Assembly (NCBI RefSeq): GCF_003688595.1
Contig: NZ_RCWT01000009.1
Location: forward strand, 558,001-622,000
Reading direction: 5' to 3'
Origin: Sphingomonas sp. PP-F2F-G114-C0414
Lineage (GTDB): Bacteria; Pseudomonadota; Alphaproteobacteria; Sphingomonadales; Sphingomonadaceae
DNA: 64,000 bases
The notes beneath the pieces were generated by a model, which was not told the DNA's origin, did no database searches, and worked only from the letters and a program-made list of their open reading frames with translations. Shown piece after piece: positions 51,004-60,907 of this stretch; position 1 is the stretch's first letter, and each line of letters begins with the position of its first letter. A program made the position numbers and the translations under genes.

Positions 51004-51393
51004 TCAATTGGTTTCGGGCGGCACGGGCCGCGGTTTGCGATCGTCGCCGACCGCCACGAAGATGAAGCGCGCTTGGGTCACCTTGCAGCTGTCGTTGCTG
51101 TGACGCGCGCGGCGCCACGCCTCGACCTCGATCGTCATCGAGGTGCGACCAACCGCGCTCAGGTCGGCATAGACCGAGACCTCGTCGCCGACGACGACCG
51201 GCATGTGAAACTTCATCGCGTCCGCCGCGATCGTGACGGCGCGGCCGCCACTACGCCTGGACGCGACCGAACCGGCCGCGAGATCCATCTGGCCCATCAG
51301 CCAGCCGCCGAAGATGTCGCCATACGGATTGGCGTCGGCAGGCATTGCGGTGACGCGGATCGTGGGAGCCTTGTTGGGGGGCAGGTCGGTCAC
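51004..51393 (-). CDS. Acyl-CoA thioesterase (YciA-like hotdog)
   Basis: A 129-residue hotdog-fold enzyme. ANPYGDIFGGWLMGQMDLAAGSVA is the YciA/ACOT-type active site, with Asp in the GDIFGGW loop. AVTIAADAMKFHMPVVVGDEVSVYADL is the following central helix and strand. It hydrolyses short to medium acyl-CoA. It begins with GTG overlapping the upstream small gene by four bases and lies 15 bases before lpdA, in the pyruvate dehydrogenase operon. Confidence 0.9.
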   Translation of the reverse strand: MTDLPPNKAPTIRVTAMPADANPYGDIFGGWLMGQMDLAAGSVASRRSGGRAVTIAADAMKFHMPVVVGDEVSVYADLSAVGRTSMTIEVEAWRRARHSNDSCKVTQARFIFVAVGDDRKPRPVPPETN

Positions 51394-51629
51394 GCTTCAC
51401 TCCTGCGGGTCGTTCGGTCGAGACGGCGGGCGCGGCGCAGTGGCCCCACGCCCATCAGCACGGTCGCGACCATCGCCGCTGCCCCGCACGACCAGATCAC
51501 GTCCTGCCCAAGCGGGTAGGACCATGCCGCCGCCCAGGTCATCGCCACCGCCGCAACGAGACCTCCAAAGATGTGAAGGATCTCGATGGTGGTGCCCGAA
51601 AGCGACCGGAACGACGACACCAGGCCCAT
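51390..51629 (-). CDS. Small two-helix membrane protein of the pdhC-lpdA operon, unknown
   Basis: A 79-residue protein with two hydrophobic helices (about 15-36 and 42-62) and a basic C-terminus (RRARRLDRTTRR). The start lies one base after the pdhC stop, and the end overlaps the thioesterase GTG by four bases, so translation is coupled in series. I do not recognise the family. The tight packing suggests a real gene. Confidence 0.7.
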   Translation of the reverse strand: MGLVSSFRSLSGTTIEILHIFGGLVAAVAMTWAAAWSYPLGQDVIWSCGAAAMVATVLMGVGPLRRARRLDRTTRRSEA

Positions 51630-51630
51630 C

Positions 51631-52974
51631 TCAGGCGAGCATGCCCAGCGGGTTCTCGACGAGATGTTTGAACGCCTTCATGAACTGCGCGCCATCGGCA
51701 CCGTCGATCGCGCGGTGATCGAAGCTGCCGGTCGCCGACATGACGGTCGCCACGGTCAGTTCGTCGCCGACGACGTACGGACGTTTCTCGCCCGCGCCGA
51801 CCGCGAGGATCATCGCCTGCGGTGGGTTGATGACCGCATCGAACTGCGTGATGCCGAACATGCCCATGTTGCTTATCGAAGCGGTACCGCCCTGATATTC
51901 CTCGGGTTTCAGTTTGCCGTCGCGAGCCCGTGCCGCAAGGTCCTTCATCTGTGTCGAGATCGACGATAGCGAGGCGGTGTCCGCACCGACGATGATCGGC
52001 GTGATCAGGCCCGATGGCGTGCTGACCGCGACCGAGATGTCGGCGCGCGCAAAAGTGATCAGCTGATCGGGCGTGAACATCACGTTGCAGGTCGGGACCT
52101 GCATGAGAGCCACGGCCTGCGCCTTGATCAGCAGATCGTTGACCGACAGCTTCACGCCACGTGATTCCAGGCTCTTGTTCAGCTCGCCGCGCAGCTTGAG
52201 CAGCGCGTCGAGGCGGATGTTTACGGTCAGGTAGATGTGCGGGACGGTCTGCTTCGACTCGGTGAGACGACGTGCGATCGTCTTGCGAACGTTGCTGAGC
52301 TTGGTCGCCTCGTGCGGGATATCAGGCACGGCCGCAGGCTTTGCGGCCGGCGGGGGAGCGGCAGTCGGCGCAGCAGCTTCGGTCTTCGTAGCAGCGGGAG
52401 CAGCACCCGGCTTCGCGCTCTCAACGTCGGTCTTGACGATACGACCCTTCGGCCCCGAACCCGACACGGCGCCGAGATCGATGCCCTTGTCGGCAGCAAG
52501 ACGGCGAGCGAGTGGGCTGGCCTTCACGCGGTCACCGCTGGCGGCGGGCTTGGCCGCGCCGGCGTCGTCGGGACGGCCGTGATCCTCGGCAGAAGCTTCG
52601 GTCCGCTCGACCGGCTTAGCCTCGGTCCCGGTCTTGTTCGGATCTTCCGGGTTGGGCTGCGCTTCCGACTCCTTCGCGGCAGGCTCAGGCGTCTCGCTCT
52701 TGGTCGGTGCAGAAACCGACGATGCGTCCTCGCCCTCTTCGGCGATGATAGCGATGACCGTGCCGACCTTCACGTTGTCGGTACCCTCGGCGACGAGGAT
52801 CTTGACCACCGTGCCTTCGTCGACGGCTTCGAATTCCATCGTCGCCTTGTCGGTCTCGATCTCGGCCATCAGGTCGCCGGATTTTACGACGTCGCCCTCC
52901 TTGATCAACCATTTGGCGAGGGTACCCTCCTCCATGGTCGGGGACAGCGCAGGCATCTTGATCTCGATCGACAT
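51631..52974 (-). CDS. pdhC: Pyruvate dehydrogenase complex dihydrolipoyl acetyltransferase (E2)
   Basis: A 447-residue E2. One lipoyl domain (residues 1-80) has the lipoylated Lys in [13 protein letters not shown]. An Ala/Pro/Glu linker follows, then the E1/E3-binding domain [32 protein letters not shown]. The acetyltransferase core carries the catalytic HRAIDG ([16 protein letters not shown]). The ATG at 52974 starts [18 protein letters not shown] and is preceded by GGGGAAATCC. E1 genes are not adjacent in the window. Reduced lipoyl groups could also feed AhpD, as in mycobacteria. Confidence 0.95.
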   Translation of the reverse strand: MSIEIKMPALSPTMEEGTLAKWLIKEGDVVKSGDLMAEIETDKATMEFEAVDEGTVVKILVAEGTDNVKVGTVIAIIAEEGEDASSVSAPTKSETPEPAAKESEAQPNPEDPNKTGTEAKPVERTEASAEDHGRPDDAGAAKPAASGDRVKASPLARRLAADKGIDLGAVSGSGPKGRIVKTDVESAKPGAAPAATKTEAAAPTAAPPPAAKPAAVPDIPHEATKLSNVRKTIARRLTESKQTVPHIYLTVNIRLDALLKLRGELNKSLESRGVKLSVNDLLIKAQAVALMQVPTCNVMFTPDQLITFARADISVAVSTPSGLITPIIVGADTASLSSISTQMKDLAARARDGKLKPEEYQGGTASISNMGMFGITQFDAVINPPQAMILAVGAGEKRPYVVGDELTVATVMSATGSFDHRAIDGADGAQFMKAFKHLVENPLGMLA

Positions 52975-53096
52975 GGATTTCCCCAGGGCGTGACGTAACG
53001 GCATGCCTACTCGCGCCCTCGTCCGCTCGGGTCAACCCCGGCGCACTTGCGTATCGACCCGCCTCGGCCCAATTACCGGCAATAACGGGGGCTAAA

Positions 53097-53552
53097 ATGC
53101 GCATTTATCTGGTGGTTATCGACGACAGTCCGGAAGCCGGCATCGCGTTGCGGTTCGCGGCACGGCGTGCGGTAAAGACCGGCGGCGGCGTCGAGATTCT
53201 CACCGTCATCCCGCCGCAGGAGTTCATCGCGTTCGGCGGCGTCCAGGCGACGATCGAGGAAGAAGCGCGGCTGCATGCCGAGGGGCTGGTCGCGGGGGCG
53301 GCGGGAACGTTGCTGGAGGAGTCCGGCTTGCGGCCGTCGATCACGGTCCGCGAAGGCGAAGCGCCCAAGATCATCCGCGAGATGATCGCGGCGAACCCAG
53401 AGATTGCTGCGCTGGTGCTGGGCGCGGCCGCCATTGGCGCGCCGGGCGAACTGATCGCGCATTTCGCGGGAACCGACGCGGGCGCGCTGCCGGTCCCCGT
53501 CATGATCATCCCCGGGTCGCTGACGCGCGAGGCGATCGATCGTCTTAGCTGA
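53097..53552 (+). CDS. Universal stress protein (UspA) family
   Basis: A 151-residue single USP domain. It starts with the first strand IYLVVIDDSPEAGIALRFAARRA. The ATP-type motif G-2x-G-9x-G-S/T near the end is only partly kept (LVLGAAAIGAPGELIAHF), so nucleotide binding is uncertain. It overlaps the convergent PAS gene by eight bases. The gene is divergent from pdhC. Confidence 0.83.
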   Translation: MRIYLVVIDDSPEAGIALRFAARRAVKTGGGVEILTVIPPQEFIAFGGVQATIEEEARLHAEGLVAGAAGTLLEESGLRPSITVREGEAPKIIREMIAANPEIAALVLGAAAIGAPGELIAHFAGTDAGALPVPVMIIPGSLTREAIDRLS

Positions 53553-54264
53553 CGTCCACTAGCGATCGTGTCGACAACAGCCGTTCGACATCGTCGATGC
53601 CGGAGCGTGTCAGCTGGAGTGCTTCGCGCATGCTATCGGGCGGATCGACCAGCGATTTGGCCTCCAGCACACGAATCCAGCGATCCAAGGTCGCGCGATT
53701 CAGACCGAGCTGGCTGGCGACCGAGTCGACCGTGGCGATCCGGCTCTCGGCCTCCGCCACATAGACGCTCAACAGCAGCGCCCAGGCATGATCGGCGAAC
53801 AGATCGCCGCCCAACGTCTTATCGCGTGCCTGCATGACCGCGAGCAGATCCTTTGCGCGGCGCCAAAGACTATGTGGCAGGCGATCGTCGTGACGCGGAC
53901 CTGCAATCATCGAGCCGAGTGGGGCGGCGGCCGACATCGTACCGACGAGATGGCCGCTTTCGCCGCTGCCGATACGCAAAACCTGGACGGTGAGCGTGAT
54001 GATACTGCCATCGCCGCCAAGATATCGCTTGCGGATCGATTGCGACTGACCATTCGGACGAAGAGCCTGGACCTGCGATACGTTGCGAGCGATATCCTCA
54101 GGGTGCGTGATTGACGTATACGACATGCCGATCAGCTCTGTGCGCGTACGTTTCAGCACACGAGCCACCGGTTCATCGATGGCTTGTATGATACCGTCCA
54201 TATTCGAGATTGAATGGCCTATAATCACTATCGGTCCCGGATTTCGATAAGTACCTCTACGCAT
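53545..54264 (-). CDS. PAS domain plus winged-helix regulator-like protein
   Basis: About 239 residues. Residues 1-120 resemble a PAS fold (ISNMDGIIQAIDEPVARVLKRTRTELIGMSYTSITHPEDIARNVSQ is a typical PAS start with the usual HPxD motif). Residues 150-235 look like a winged helix (VASQLGLNRATLDRWIRVLEAKSLV). It could be a one-component sensor-regulator. The ATG at 54264 is used; a TTG at 54282 is in frame. No signal is indicated. The 3' end overlaps the Usp gene. Confidence 0.72.
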   Translation of the reverse strand: MRRGTYRNPGPIVIIGHSISNMDGIIQAIDEPVARVLKRTRTELIGMSYTSITHPEDIARNVSQVQALRPNGQSQSIRKRYLGGDGSIITLTVQVLRIGSGESGHLVGTMSAAAPLGSMIAGPRHDDRLPHSLWRRAKDLLAVMQARDKTLGGDLFADHAWALLLSVYVAEAESRIATVDSVASQLGLNRATLDRWIRVLEAKSLVDPPDSMREALQLTRSGIDDVERLLSTRSLVDVS

Positions 54265-54412
54265 TTGATTAAAAAGTATCAAATCTGAATCATGTTCGTG
54301 CGATTTATCGATTCCGCCGAAAGTGATCTTCAGCTGAATTCCAGTTTCAACTGGTTCGTCTCGGCGATATTAAACACTTGAGGCGTGCCTGCGATCCGGG
54401 CACGATCATTCC

Positions 54413-55729
54413 ATGTCGACCCTTATCGTTCCACTGCTTCTCGCAGCCGCCGCCCCGCTCGCGCCCCCACCTGCGACCCAATCCGCTGCCTCGGCGAAGC
54501 CCTCTGCGACCCGATTGAAGGCGGACGTCGCAACGATGGTCGATTTCGGCACACGCCACACGGCGTCGATTACGACCGACCCCAAGCGCGGTATCGGCGC
54601 CGCCCGGACCTGGGCAGCGCGCCGCTTTACGGAGATCGGTGGATCGTGCGGCGGGTGCATCGCGGTCGACCGGATTTCGCGACGTTTCACCGGTCCGCGG
54701 GCACCGACCGGCGTGGTGGTAGAAGACGTCCTGGGGATCCAGAAGGGCCGCGATCCGAACCGGGTGGTGATCGTCGGCGCACATATCGACAGCCGCGTGA
54801 CCGATGTCATGAACGCGACCTCCGACGCGCCGGGCGCCAACGACAATGCCTCGGGCGTGGCGCTGGTCCTCGAGGTTGCGCGCTTGCTGTCGCAGCGTCA
54901 GTTCGACGCGACGATCGTCTACGCGGTGTTCTCGGGCGAGGAACAGGGCTTGTGGGGCGCCGAACTGCTCGCCGATACGGCGAAGGCGCGCGGCTGGCAG
55001 ATATCGGCGATGCTCAACAACGACATCGTCGGCAACACGGTCGGGCAGGGCGGCATCCGGGTCGCGGACAAGGTGCGCGTGTTTTCGGAAGGCATACGCG
55101 CATCAGAAGACATGGTCGCCCAGCAGGGACGGCGGGCGGAGGGCGGCGAGGACGATGGCCCGAGTCGCGCTCTGGCTAAGGCGATCGACGGGATCGCCGG
55201 CGGCATTCCGGGCGGGCTCGACGTGATGATCGATCGGCGACCGGATCGATTCGGTCGCGGTGGCGATCACGAACCGTTTCTTAAGCTCGGTTATCCCGCG
55301 GTACGGTTCTCGGTCGCGGCCGAGAACTGGGATCGCCAGCATCAGGATCTGCGTACCGAAAAAGGTGTCGTCTACGGCGACACGATCGAGGGCATGGATT
55401 TTCCGTATCTGGCCAAGGTGACGGCGATCAACGTCGCGACGATCGCTCAGATTGCCGCCGCGCCGGCGGCGCCCGAAGACGTATCTATCGCGGGTGCCTT
55501 GTCGCGCGATACGACGGTCAAATGGACTGCCGTGCCGGGCGCCGCACGCTACCGCGTCCGGTGGCGCCGCAACGACGCGCAGGGCTGGACCGAAGTCCGC
55601 GACGTGACGGGTACGCAGACGGTGCTGGTCCAGGTGCCGGTCGACGACACGTTCGTCGGCGTGTCGGCGCTATCGGCGGATGGCGCCGAGAGCCTGGTCA
55701 GTTTCGGTGGGCGTGAGCGCCGGCGATAG
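54413..55729 (+). CDS. Secreted M28 family aminopeptidase with a C-terminal fibronectin III-like domain
   Basis: A 438-residue exported zinc peptidase. The N-terminus (LIVPLLLAAAAPLAPPPA) looks like a signal peptide. Metal ligands are in VIVGAHIDSR, APGANDNASGVAL, VFSGEEQGLWGAE, LNNDIVGNTVG and, near the end of the catalytic domain, QHQDLRTEKGV. The last 90 residues (SIAGALSRDTTVKWTAVPGAARYRVRWRR) resemble a fibronectin III module. Likely a periplasmic or secreted aminopeptidase. No operon partner. Confidence 0.9.
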   Translation: MSTLIVPLLLAAAAPLAPPPATQSAASAKPSATRLKADVATMVDFGTRHTASITTDPKRGIGAARTWAARRFTEIGGSCGGCIAVDRISRRFTGPRAPTGVVVEDVLGIQKGRDPNRVVIVGAHIDSRVTDVMNATSDAPGANDNASGVALVLEVARLLSQRQFDATIVYAVFSGEEQGLWGAELLADTAKARGWQISAMLNNDIVGNTVGQGGIRVADKVRVFSEGIRASEDMVAQQGRRAEGGEDDGPSRALAKAIDGIAGGIPGGLDVMIDRRPDRFGRGGDHEPFLKLGYPAVRFSVAAENWDRQHQDLRTEKGVVYGDTIEGMDFPYLAKVTAINVATIAQIAAAPAAPEDVSIAGALSRDTTVKWTAVPGAARYRVRWRRNDAQGWTEVRDVTGTQTVLVQVPVDDTFVGVSALSADGAESLVSFGGRERRR

Positions 55730-55786
55730 TCGCGGCTGGAAATCATGGTCGGTGATCGGGGTCGGCAGTCGATGGCTGCTGTCGGA

Positions 55787-58144
55787 TCAGGCGGCCGCCG
55801 ATTTTTGCCAGCCGCGGTTGGCCAGCGCGCGGGCTTCCTCGACCGGAAGCGGGCGACCGAAATAATAGCCCTGAACCTTGGTGCAGCCGAATTGCCGGAC
55901 CATCCGGTGTTCGGCCTCGGTCTCGACGCCCTCGGCAGTGGTCGCCATGCCGAGGCTCTCGGCCAGCGCGACGACCGCACGAATGATCGCGATCGCCTCT
56001 CGCATCCCCTTGGCCGCGTCCTGGACGAAGCTGCGATCAATCTTGATCGATGAGAACCGCGTCCGGCTGAGATAACCAAGCGACGAATAGCCGGTGCCGA
56101 AATCGTCGAGGCTGAGCCGCACGCCGAGATCGAGGACGCGCTCGAGGACCTTGGCGACGCCCAGCCCTTCATGCATGAACACGCTCTCGGTCACTTCGAG
56201 CTCGAGCCGTTCGGCGGACAGGCCGGAGCTGGCGAGCGCGCCGGTGACGGTCGTCACGAACCCGGGGTTCTGCAGCTGGTCGGGCGATACGTTAACCGCG
56301 ATCCGGATCACCGATGGCCAGCGCGCAGCTTCCTCGCACGCGGTGCGCAATACCCAGGCGCCGATATTGGCGATCAGCCGGGTTTCTTCGGCGAGCGGGA
56401 TGAACTTGTCGGGCGACACGATGCCGAATTCCGGGCTGTTCCAGCGCAGCAACGCCTCGAAACCCAGCAGGACGCCGGTTTCGGCGTCGACGACGGGCTG
56501 GTAGACGAGATGCATCTCGCCATTCTCGACCGCGGTGCGCAGCGCGATCTCGAGGACGCGACGCTCTTCGGCCTGAACATGAAGCGCGGGTTCGTAGCTA
56601 CGGTAGACGCCGCGGCCGGCATCCTTGGCGCGGTACAGTGCGAGATCGGCCGAACGGATGAGCATTTCCGCGGTCCGGCCATCGCGCGGACCGACCGCGA
56701 GACCGATGCTGGCGCCGATATACAGCGTGTGCGCATCCATTTCGTAGGGGAGCGACAGCGAGTCGATGATCCGCTGGGCGAGCGATTCGAGCGCGACCTG
56801 ATCGCTGGCGTCGCGGACGATGACCGCGAACTCGTCACCGCCGAGCCGGCCGCAAAGTTCGTTGTCGGTCATCAACTGGCTCAGCCGTTCGGAGACGCGG
56901 CTCAGCAGGCGATCGCCGAACGGATGGCCAAGCGTATCGTTGACCGCCTTGAACCGGTCGAGGTCGAGCATCATGAACGCGTACCGGCCGCCCCATTGGC
57001 CGGCCTCGCCGATCGTCCGGACCAGTGTTTCGTTGACCATCAGCCGGTTGGGCAGCCCGGTGAGCGTGTCGAAGCGCGCCATCCGGTTGATCTTGTCGAC
57101 CGACTTGCGCTGTTCGGTGATGTCGGAGCCGACCCCGCGGAACCCGCTGAACACGCCGCGATCGTCGAACCGCGGCGAGGCAGCGATCTCCCACCAGCGA
57201 TCTTCGCCCTTGATCTGCACGGGCAGGCGCAGGTCTCGAAAACTCTCGCGTTTCTTCATCTTGTCGGCGAGCGTGCGCAATCCGGTGGCGAAATCGCCGG
57301 TCTCCCAAGTCGGCCCGGCGAGCAGCTGGAGCAACGGCATGCCGTCGACGCTGGCCGGGTCGAGGCCGGCCGCGAACGCGAAACGCGGCGAGGCGCGGAC
57401 GATGCGGCGTGCGGCATCGGTCTCCCACAGCCAGTCGGCGCCGGTCTCCTCGAACTCGCGCAGCAGCAGGCTGACGGTCTCGTCGCGCTCGTCGAGCGCC
57501 ATCTCGCTGGCGTGGAGCAGCATCAGCGTCCGCGCGCGGCTGACGCAGACCAGCATCAGCAGCAGCGTGAAGACGAACACGCCGACCGAGGCCGCGATCG
57601 TGCCTGCCATAGCTAGCTGGAGCGTGACAGCACTGCCAAGATACCCGAGGAAGACCAGGGTTCCGAGCGTCAGCGGCGCCATCGCGAACGCCGCGCCGGT
57701 CATCAGCGCGCACAGGGTCAGCCCCAGACCCGCGGTCGTCCCGGACGGCGCATGGGTACAGAACAGCACGGGTACGGTCGACCATGCCAGCGCCAGCAGC
57801 AAGCCTTCCCAGCCGGTGTTGCGGACATCGCGTAGCGCGATCTGGCCATCGCCGAGTTGTGGTGCCCTGAGGCGCCGGGCCGCGATGCCGACGACGACGA
57901 GCAGCAGCACGCCGAGCCAGCTGGCGATCTGCCATTGCGGCGACGTGTCGTCGACCAGCAGCGCCGTGGCGGTTGCGGCGATACCGTTCGCCGCGAGCAT
58001 CACCAGCGCCATCCTGCGCCCGCCGTGCAGTTGCGCAGTCCGGATCCGGCTCCATTCGACCGGATCGGAACCGTCGCGCAGACCTAACAACAAGGGAAGC
58101 GTGACTGCGATCCCGCGCAACGGTGAAGGGGTTTTGATGCTCAC
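55787..58144 (-). CDS. Membrane GGDEF-EAL protein with PAS sensor (cyclic di-GMP turnover)
   Basis: A 785-residue protein. It has six or so helices in residues 40-210, a PAS-type domain (about 225-335, DWLWETDAARRIVRASPRFAFA, with a PAC end GFRGVGSDITEQRK), a GGDEF domain with intact LGGDEFAV, and an EAL domain with EALLRWN, NVSPDQL, DDFGTGYSSLGYL, IKIDRSFV and AEGVETEAE. Both active sites look complete, so either or both activities are possible. GTG start; weak Shine-Dalgarno. Confidence 0.93.
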   Translation of the reverse strand: MSIKTPSPLRGIAVTLPLLLGLRDGSDPVEWSRIRTAQLHGGRRMALVMLAANGIAATATALLVDDTSPQWQIASWLGVLLLVVVGIAARRLRAPQLGDGQIALRDVRNTGWEGLLLALAWSTVPVLFCTHAPSGTTAGLGLTLCALMTGAAFAMAPLTLGTLVFLGYLGSAVTLQLAMAGTIAASVGVFVFTLLLMLVCVSRARTLMLLHASEMALDERDETVSLLLREFEETGADWLWETDAARRIVRASPRFAFAAGLDPASVDGMPLLQLLAGPTWETGDFATGLRTLADKMKKRESFRDLRLPVQIKGEDRWWEIAASPRFDDRGVFSGFRGVGSDITEQRKSVDKINRMARFDTLTGLPNRLMVNETLVRTIGEAGQWGGRYAFMMLDLDRFKAVNDTLGHPFGDRLLSRVSERLSQLMTDNELCGRLGGDEFAVIVRDASDQVALESLAQRIIDSLSLPYEMDAHTLYIGASIGLAVGPRDGRTAEMLIRSADLALYRAKDAGRGVYRSYEPALHVQAEERRVLEIALRTAVENGEMHLVYQPVVDAETGVLLGFEALLRWNSPEFGIVSPDKFIPLAEETRLIANIGAWVLRTACEEAARWPSVIRIAVNVSPDQLQNPGFVTTVTGALASSGLSAERLELEVTESVFMHEGLGVAKVLERVLDLGVRLSLDDFGTGYSSLGYLSRTRFSSIKIDRSFVQDAAKGMREAIAIIRAVVALAESLGMATTAEGVETEAEHRMVRQFGCTKVQGYYFGRPLPVEEARALANRGWQKSAAA

Positions 58145-58282
58145 GGAGCGAACCCTAATAAGCTTTAGTTAGCAGACTGTTGGCGTACCGTCGCCGATAT
58201 CACGATTCATCGCGGATCTCGGTCCGACCGGCGCGTTCTGCCAAACTTCGAGCCGTCGAGCATCGTCCGTCGATGCGATATC

Positions 58283-60070
58283 TCAGGCTGCGATATCGTA
58301 TGGTTTGATATCGCCGCTGAGGTACAGGTTGCGTGCCTTCGCACGGCTGAGCTTGCCCGACGAGGTGCGCGGTAGCGTGCGCGGCGGGATCAGTTCGATC
58401 AGGCAATTCATGCCCGTCACCGACCGCACGCGCTCGCGGATCTCGTCGCGCAGGCGCAGGCGTTCGGCTTCGTCCGAGCTGCGGCACTGGACCAGTACGG
58501 CGGGGGTCTCCTCGCCGCCAGGCGTCGTGATCGCGAATGCGGCGATGTCACCGGCCTTGAAGCCGGGAAGCTGTTCCACCGCCCATTCGATGTCCTGCGG
58601 CCAGTGGTTCTTGCCGTTGACGATGATCATGTCCTTGGCGCGGCCGACGATGTAGATGTAGCCGTCCGACATATAGCCCATGTCGCCGGTATCGAGCCAA
58701 CCGCCGGACATGCACGCCTCGGTCGCGGCGTCGTCGCGGAAATAGCCGACCATCACCGACTTGCCGCTGCACCAGACTTTGCCGATCGCGCGATCGGGGA
58801 GCGGCGTGCCGTCCTCTTCGCGGATCTCGATTCGCATGTCGCGGACCGGCTTGCCGCAGTTGACGATCGCCCGGTAGCGCTGAGGACGGTCACCGCCTCG
58901 CGAGCCACCCGAAAGCTGCGTTTCCTCGACCAGTTCGACGCGGATGCCTTCGCCCGGCGGCATCAGCGAAACGGCGAGCGTCGCCTCGGCCAAGCCGTAG
59001 CTCGGCAGGAACGCGCTGGCCTTGAAGCCGGCATCGGCGAACGCGTCGACGAACGACTGCATCACGTCGGGGCGGATCATGTCGGCGCCGTTGCCCGCGA
59101 CACGCCAGCGCGACAGGTCGAAGCGGTCGCTGGCCTTGGTTTGCGAAGACATGCGGCGCGCGCAGATATCGTAGCCGAAGGTCGGCGAATAGCTGAGCGT
59201 CGTGCCTTCGTTGCGGCTGATGAGATCGAGCCACGCGAGCGGACGGCGCGCGAAATCCTCGGTCTTGAGGTAGTCGGTCGAGACCTGGTTCGCGATCGGC
59301 GACAGGAAGCAGCCGACCAGTCCCATGTCGTGATACCAGGGCAGCCAGGAAACGCAGCGATCGGTGTCGCACACTTCCATGCCGTGGCTGTGCGCGGCGA
59401 GGTTGTTGAGCAGCGCGGCATGCGTGATGACGACGCCGTGCGGGAAGCGCGTCGAGCCGCTCGAATATTGCAGATATGCGATGTCGTCCGGCTTCGCTTC
59501 GGGGAGCGTTGCAGCAGGCGCCTCGCGCGTCGCGAACTCGGACCAGTCGATCCCGATGGTGCCAGACAGGCGCGCGGCCTCGCCCGCCATCTGCGCGAGT
59601 TCGGGCGGGAAGATCAGCATTTTTGGGTCGCAGCTTTCAAGCTGGACGCGAAGCTGTTCGATGTACGAATCGCGGCCGCCGAACGAGGTCGGCAACGGCA
59701 ACGGCACGGGCCATGCGCCGGCATAGACGACGCCGAAGAACAATGCGGCGAACTCGGGGCCGGTCTCCGCGACCAGCGCGATGCGATCGGCGGGGGCAAC
59801 ACCGGCGGCGATCAGGCGATCCGCCATCGCACGCGCGTCGGTACGGAGCTGGCTGTAAGGATAAGGTTGCGACAAAGTGCCACGCGCGTCGTGAAAATTA
59901 AGACCACGGTTACCGCTTGCCGCGTAGTCGAGGGCTTCGCCCAGCGTGCCGAAGTCGGCGAAGCGGCGCGGCAGGGCGTCTGCGGTCGGGGTGGCGACAG
60001 GGGCCGCTACGGTCTGGCCGTGCTTGCCGTCGGTGGTGGCCGTGTCGGTCGTTGCCGTTTCGGTCGTCAT
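58283..60070 (-). CDS. Fatty-acyl-AMP ligase
   Basis: A 595-residue adenylate-forming enzyme. The A3-type motif is YLQYSSGSTRFPHGVVITH, A5 is SYGLAEATL, A7/A8 are WLDTGDMGY and YIVGRAKDMI, and the C-terminal catalytic Lys is in LPRTSSGKLSRAKA. The FAAL-type spacing after PSYGLAEATLAVS and the NGKNHWPQDIEWAVEQ segment mark it as an acyl-AMP ligase that loads an acyl carrier protein rather than CoA. In Caulobacter and sphingomonads such an enzyme accompanies sphingolipid synthesis; no other sphingolipid gene is in the window. AGGAACTGCG precedes the ATG. Confidence 0.88.
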   Translation of the reverse strand: MTTETATTDTATTDGKHGQTVAAPVATPTADALPRRFADFGTLGEALDYAASGNRGLNFHDARGTLSQPYPYSQLRTDARAMADRLIAAGVAPADRIALVAETGPEFAALFFGVVYAGAWPVPLPLPTSFGGRDSYIEQLRVQLESCDPKMLIFPPELAQMAGEAARLSGTIGIDWSEFATREAPAATLPEAKPDDIAYLQYSSGSTRFPHGVVITHAALLNNLAAHSHGMEVCDTDRCVSWLPWYHDMGLVGCFLSPIANQVSTDYLKTEDFARRPLAWLDLISRNEGTTLSYSPTFGYDICARRMSSQTKASDRFDLSRWRVAGNGADMIRPDVMQSFVDAFADAGFKASAFLPSYGLAEATLAVSLMPPGEGIRVELVEETQLSGGSRGGDRPQRYRAIVNCGKPVRDMRIEIREEDGTPLPDRAIGKVWCSGKSVMVGYFRDDAATEACMSGGWLDTGDMGYMSDGYIYIVGRAKDMIIVNGKNHWPQDIEWAVEQLPGFKAGDIAAFAITTPGGEETPAVLVQCRSSDEAERLRLRDEIRERVRSVTGMNCLIELIPPRTLPRTSSGKLSRAKARNLYLSGDIKPYDIAA

Positions 60071-60168
60071 CGCAGTTCCTGCCTTGCTCCGTCGCGGCGA
60101 TCGAACACACCACGCCTATCTCTAGTCTAGCCGTTCAACTTCGGGTGTCAGTGTGGCACAATGATGGC

Positions 60169-60846
60169 GTGGACGACGATGACGATGCCCTCGGCCCGCA
60201 ACGGGATGCTAGCGACTCCGACAATAGTCGCTCGGCGGATGGTCGTGGCACGGCGAAACGCGGCGGGTGGGGCAAAGGCCAGGACAAGAGCCGATCGCGC
60301 GAACGGCCCGCGCCCAAACCACTCGATGCCGCCGCGCTCGAACGTTTGGCGCTCCGCTACGTCGAACGGTTCGCGACGACGCGGCTGCGACTGACCGATT
60401 ACCTCAACCGCAAGATCCGCGAACGTGGCTGGGCCGACGAGACTGCCGGCGCCGCCGCAGACCCCGCCGAGTTGGCGCAACGTATGGCCGAGCTCGGCTA
60501 TGTCGACGACCGGGCCTTTGCCGAGCAGCGCGCGGCGGCGATGCAGCGACGGGGCCTTGGGGCGCGACGTGTCGCGGGCGCATTTCGCGAAGCGGGCATC
60601 GATGAAAGCGACGCGGACTCGGTCGCGCCGGCGATTGCCGACCGTGCGGTCGAATCGGCGCTGGCGTTCGCACGTCGCAAACGGATCGGCCCGTACGGCA
60701 GCGGGGAGGGCGATGGGCACGGCTACCGAAAACTGCACGAGAAGCAACTTGCGGCAATGCTTCGCGCCGGTCACCGTTTCGATCTGGCACGCCGGATCGT
60801 CGCCGCCCCGCCGTCGGCTGTTGTAGAAGCATCCGATTTCGAGTGA
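60169..60846 (+). CDS. recX: Recombination regulator RecX
   Basis: About 225 residues. The three-helix RecX repeats start near residue 60: ALERLALRYVERFATTRLRLTDYLNRKIRERGWA and LAQRMAELGYVDDRAFAEQRAAAM, then RRGLGARRVAGAFREAGI. RecX inhibits RecA filaments. The first 50 residues are low complexity (acidic run, then Lys/Arg/Gly-rich). The start is unclear: GTG at 60169 is chosen, but GTG at 60151 or 60145 is possible. recA is not in the window. It is divergent from the acyl-AMP ligase. Confidence 0.82.
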   Translation: MDDDDDALGPQRDASDSDNSRSADGRGTAKRGGWGKGQDKSRSRERPAPKPLDAAALERLALRYVERFATTRLRLTDYLNRKIRERGWADETAGAAADPAELAQRMAELGYVDDRAFAEQRAAAMQRRGLGARRVAGAFREAGIDESDADSVAPAIADRAVESALAFARRKRIGPYGSGEGDGHGYRKLHEKQLAAMLRAGHRFDLARRIVAAPPSAVVEASDFE

Positions 60847-60907
60847 TGTCCGTCACGGATTCGTTGCGATTGCGACGAAGCGTGCTAGCTAGGCGGCTAG
60901 GGGTGTA

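Noticed and set aside
57600..60070. A linked biosynthetic gene cluster around the acyl-AMP ligase
   Set aside because: Neighbours are a GGDEF-EAL protein and recX; no carrier protein, synthase or tailoring enzyme is present.
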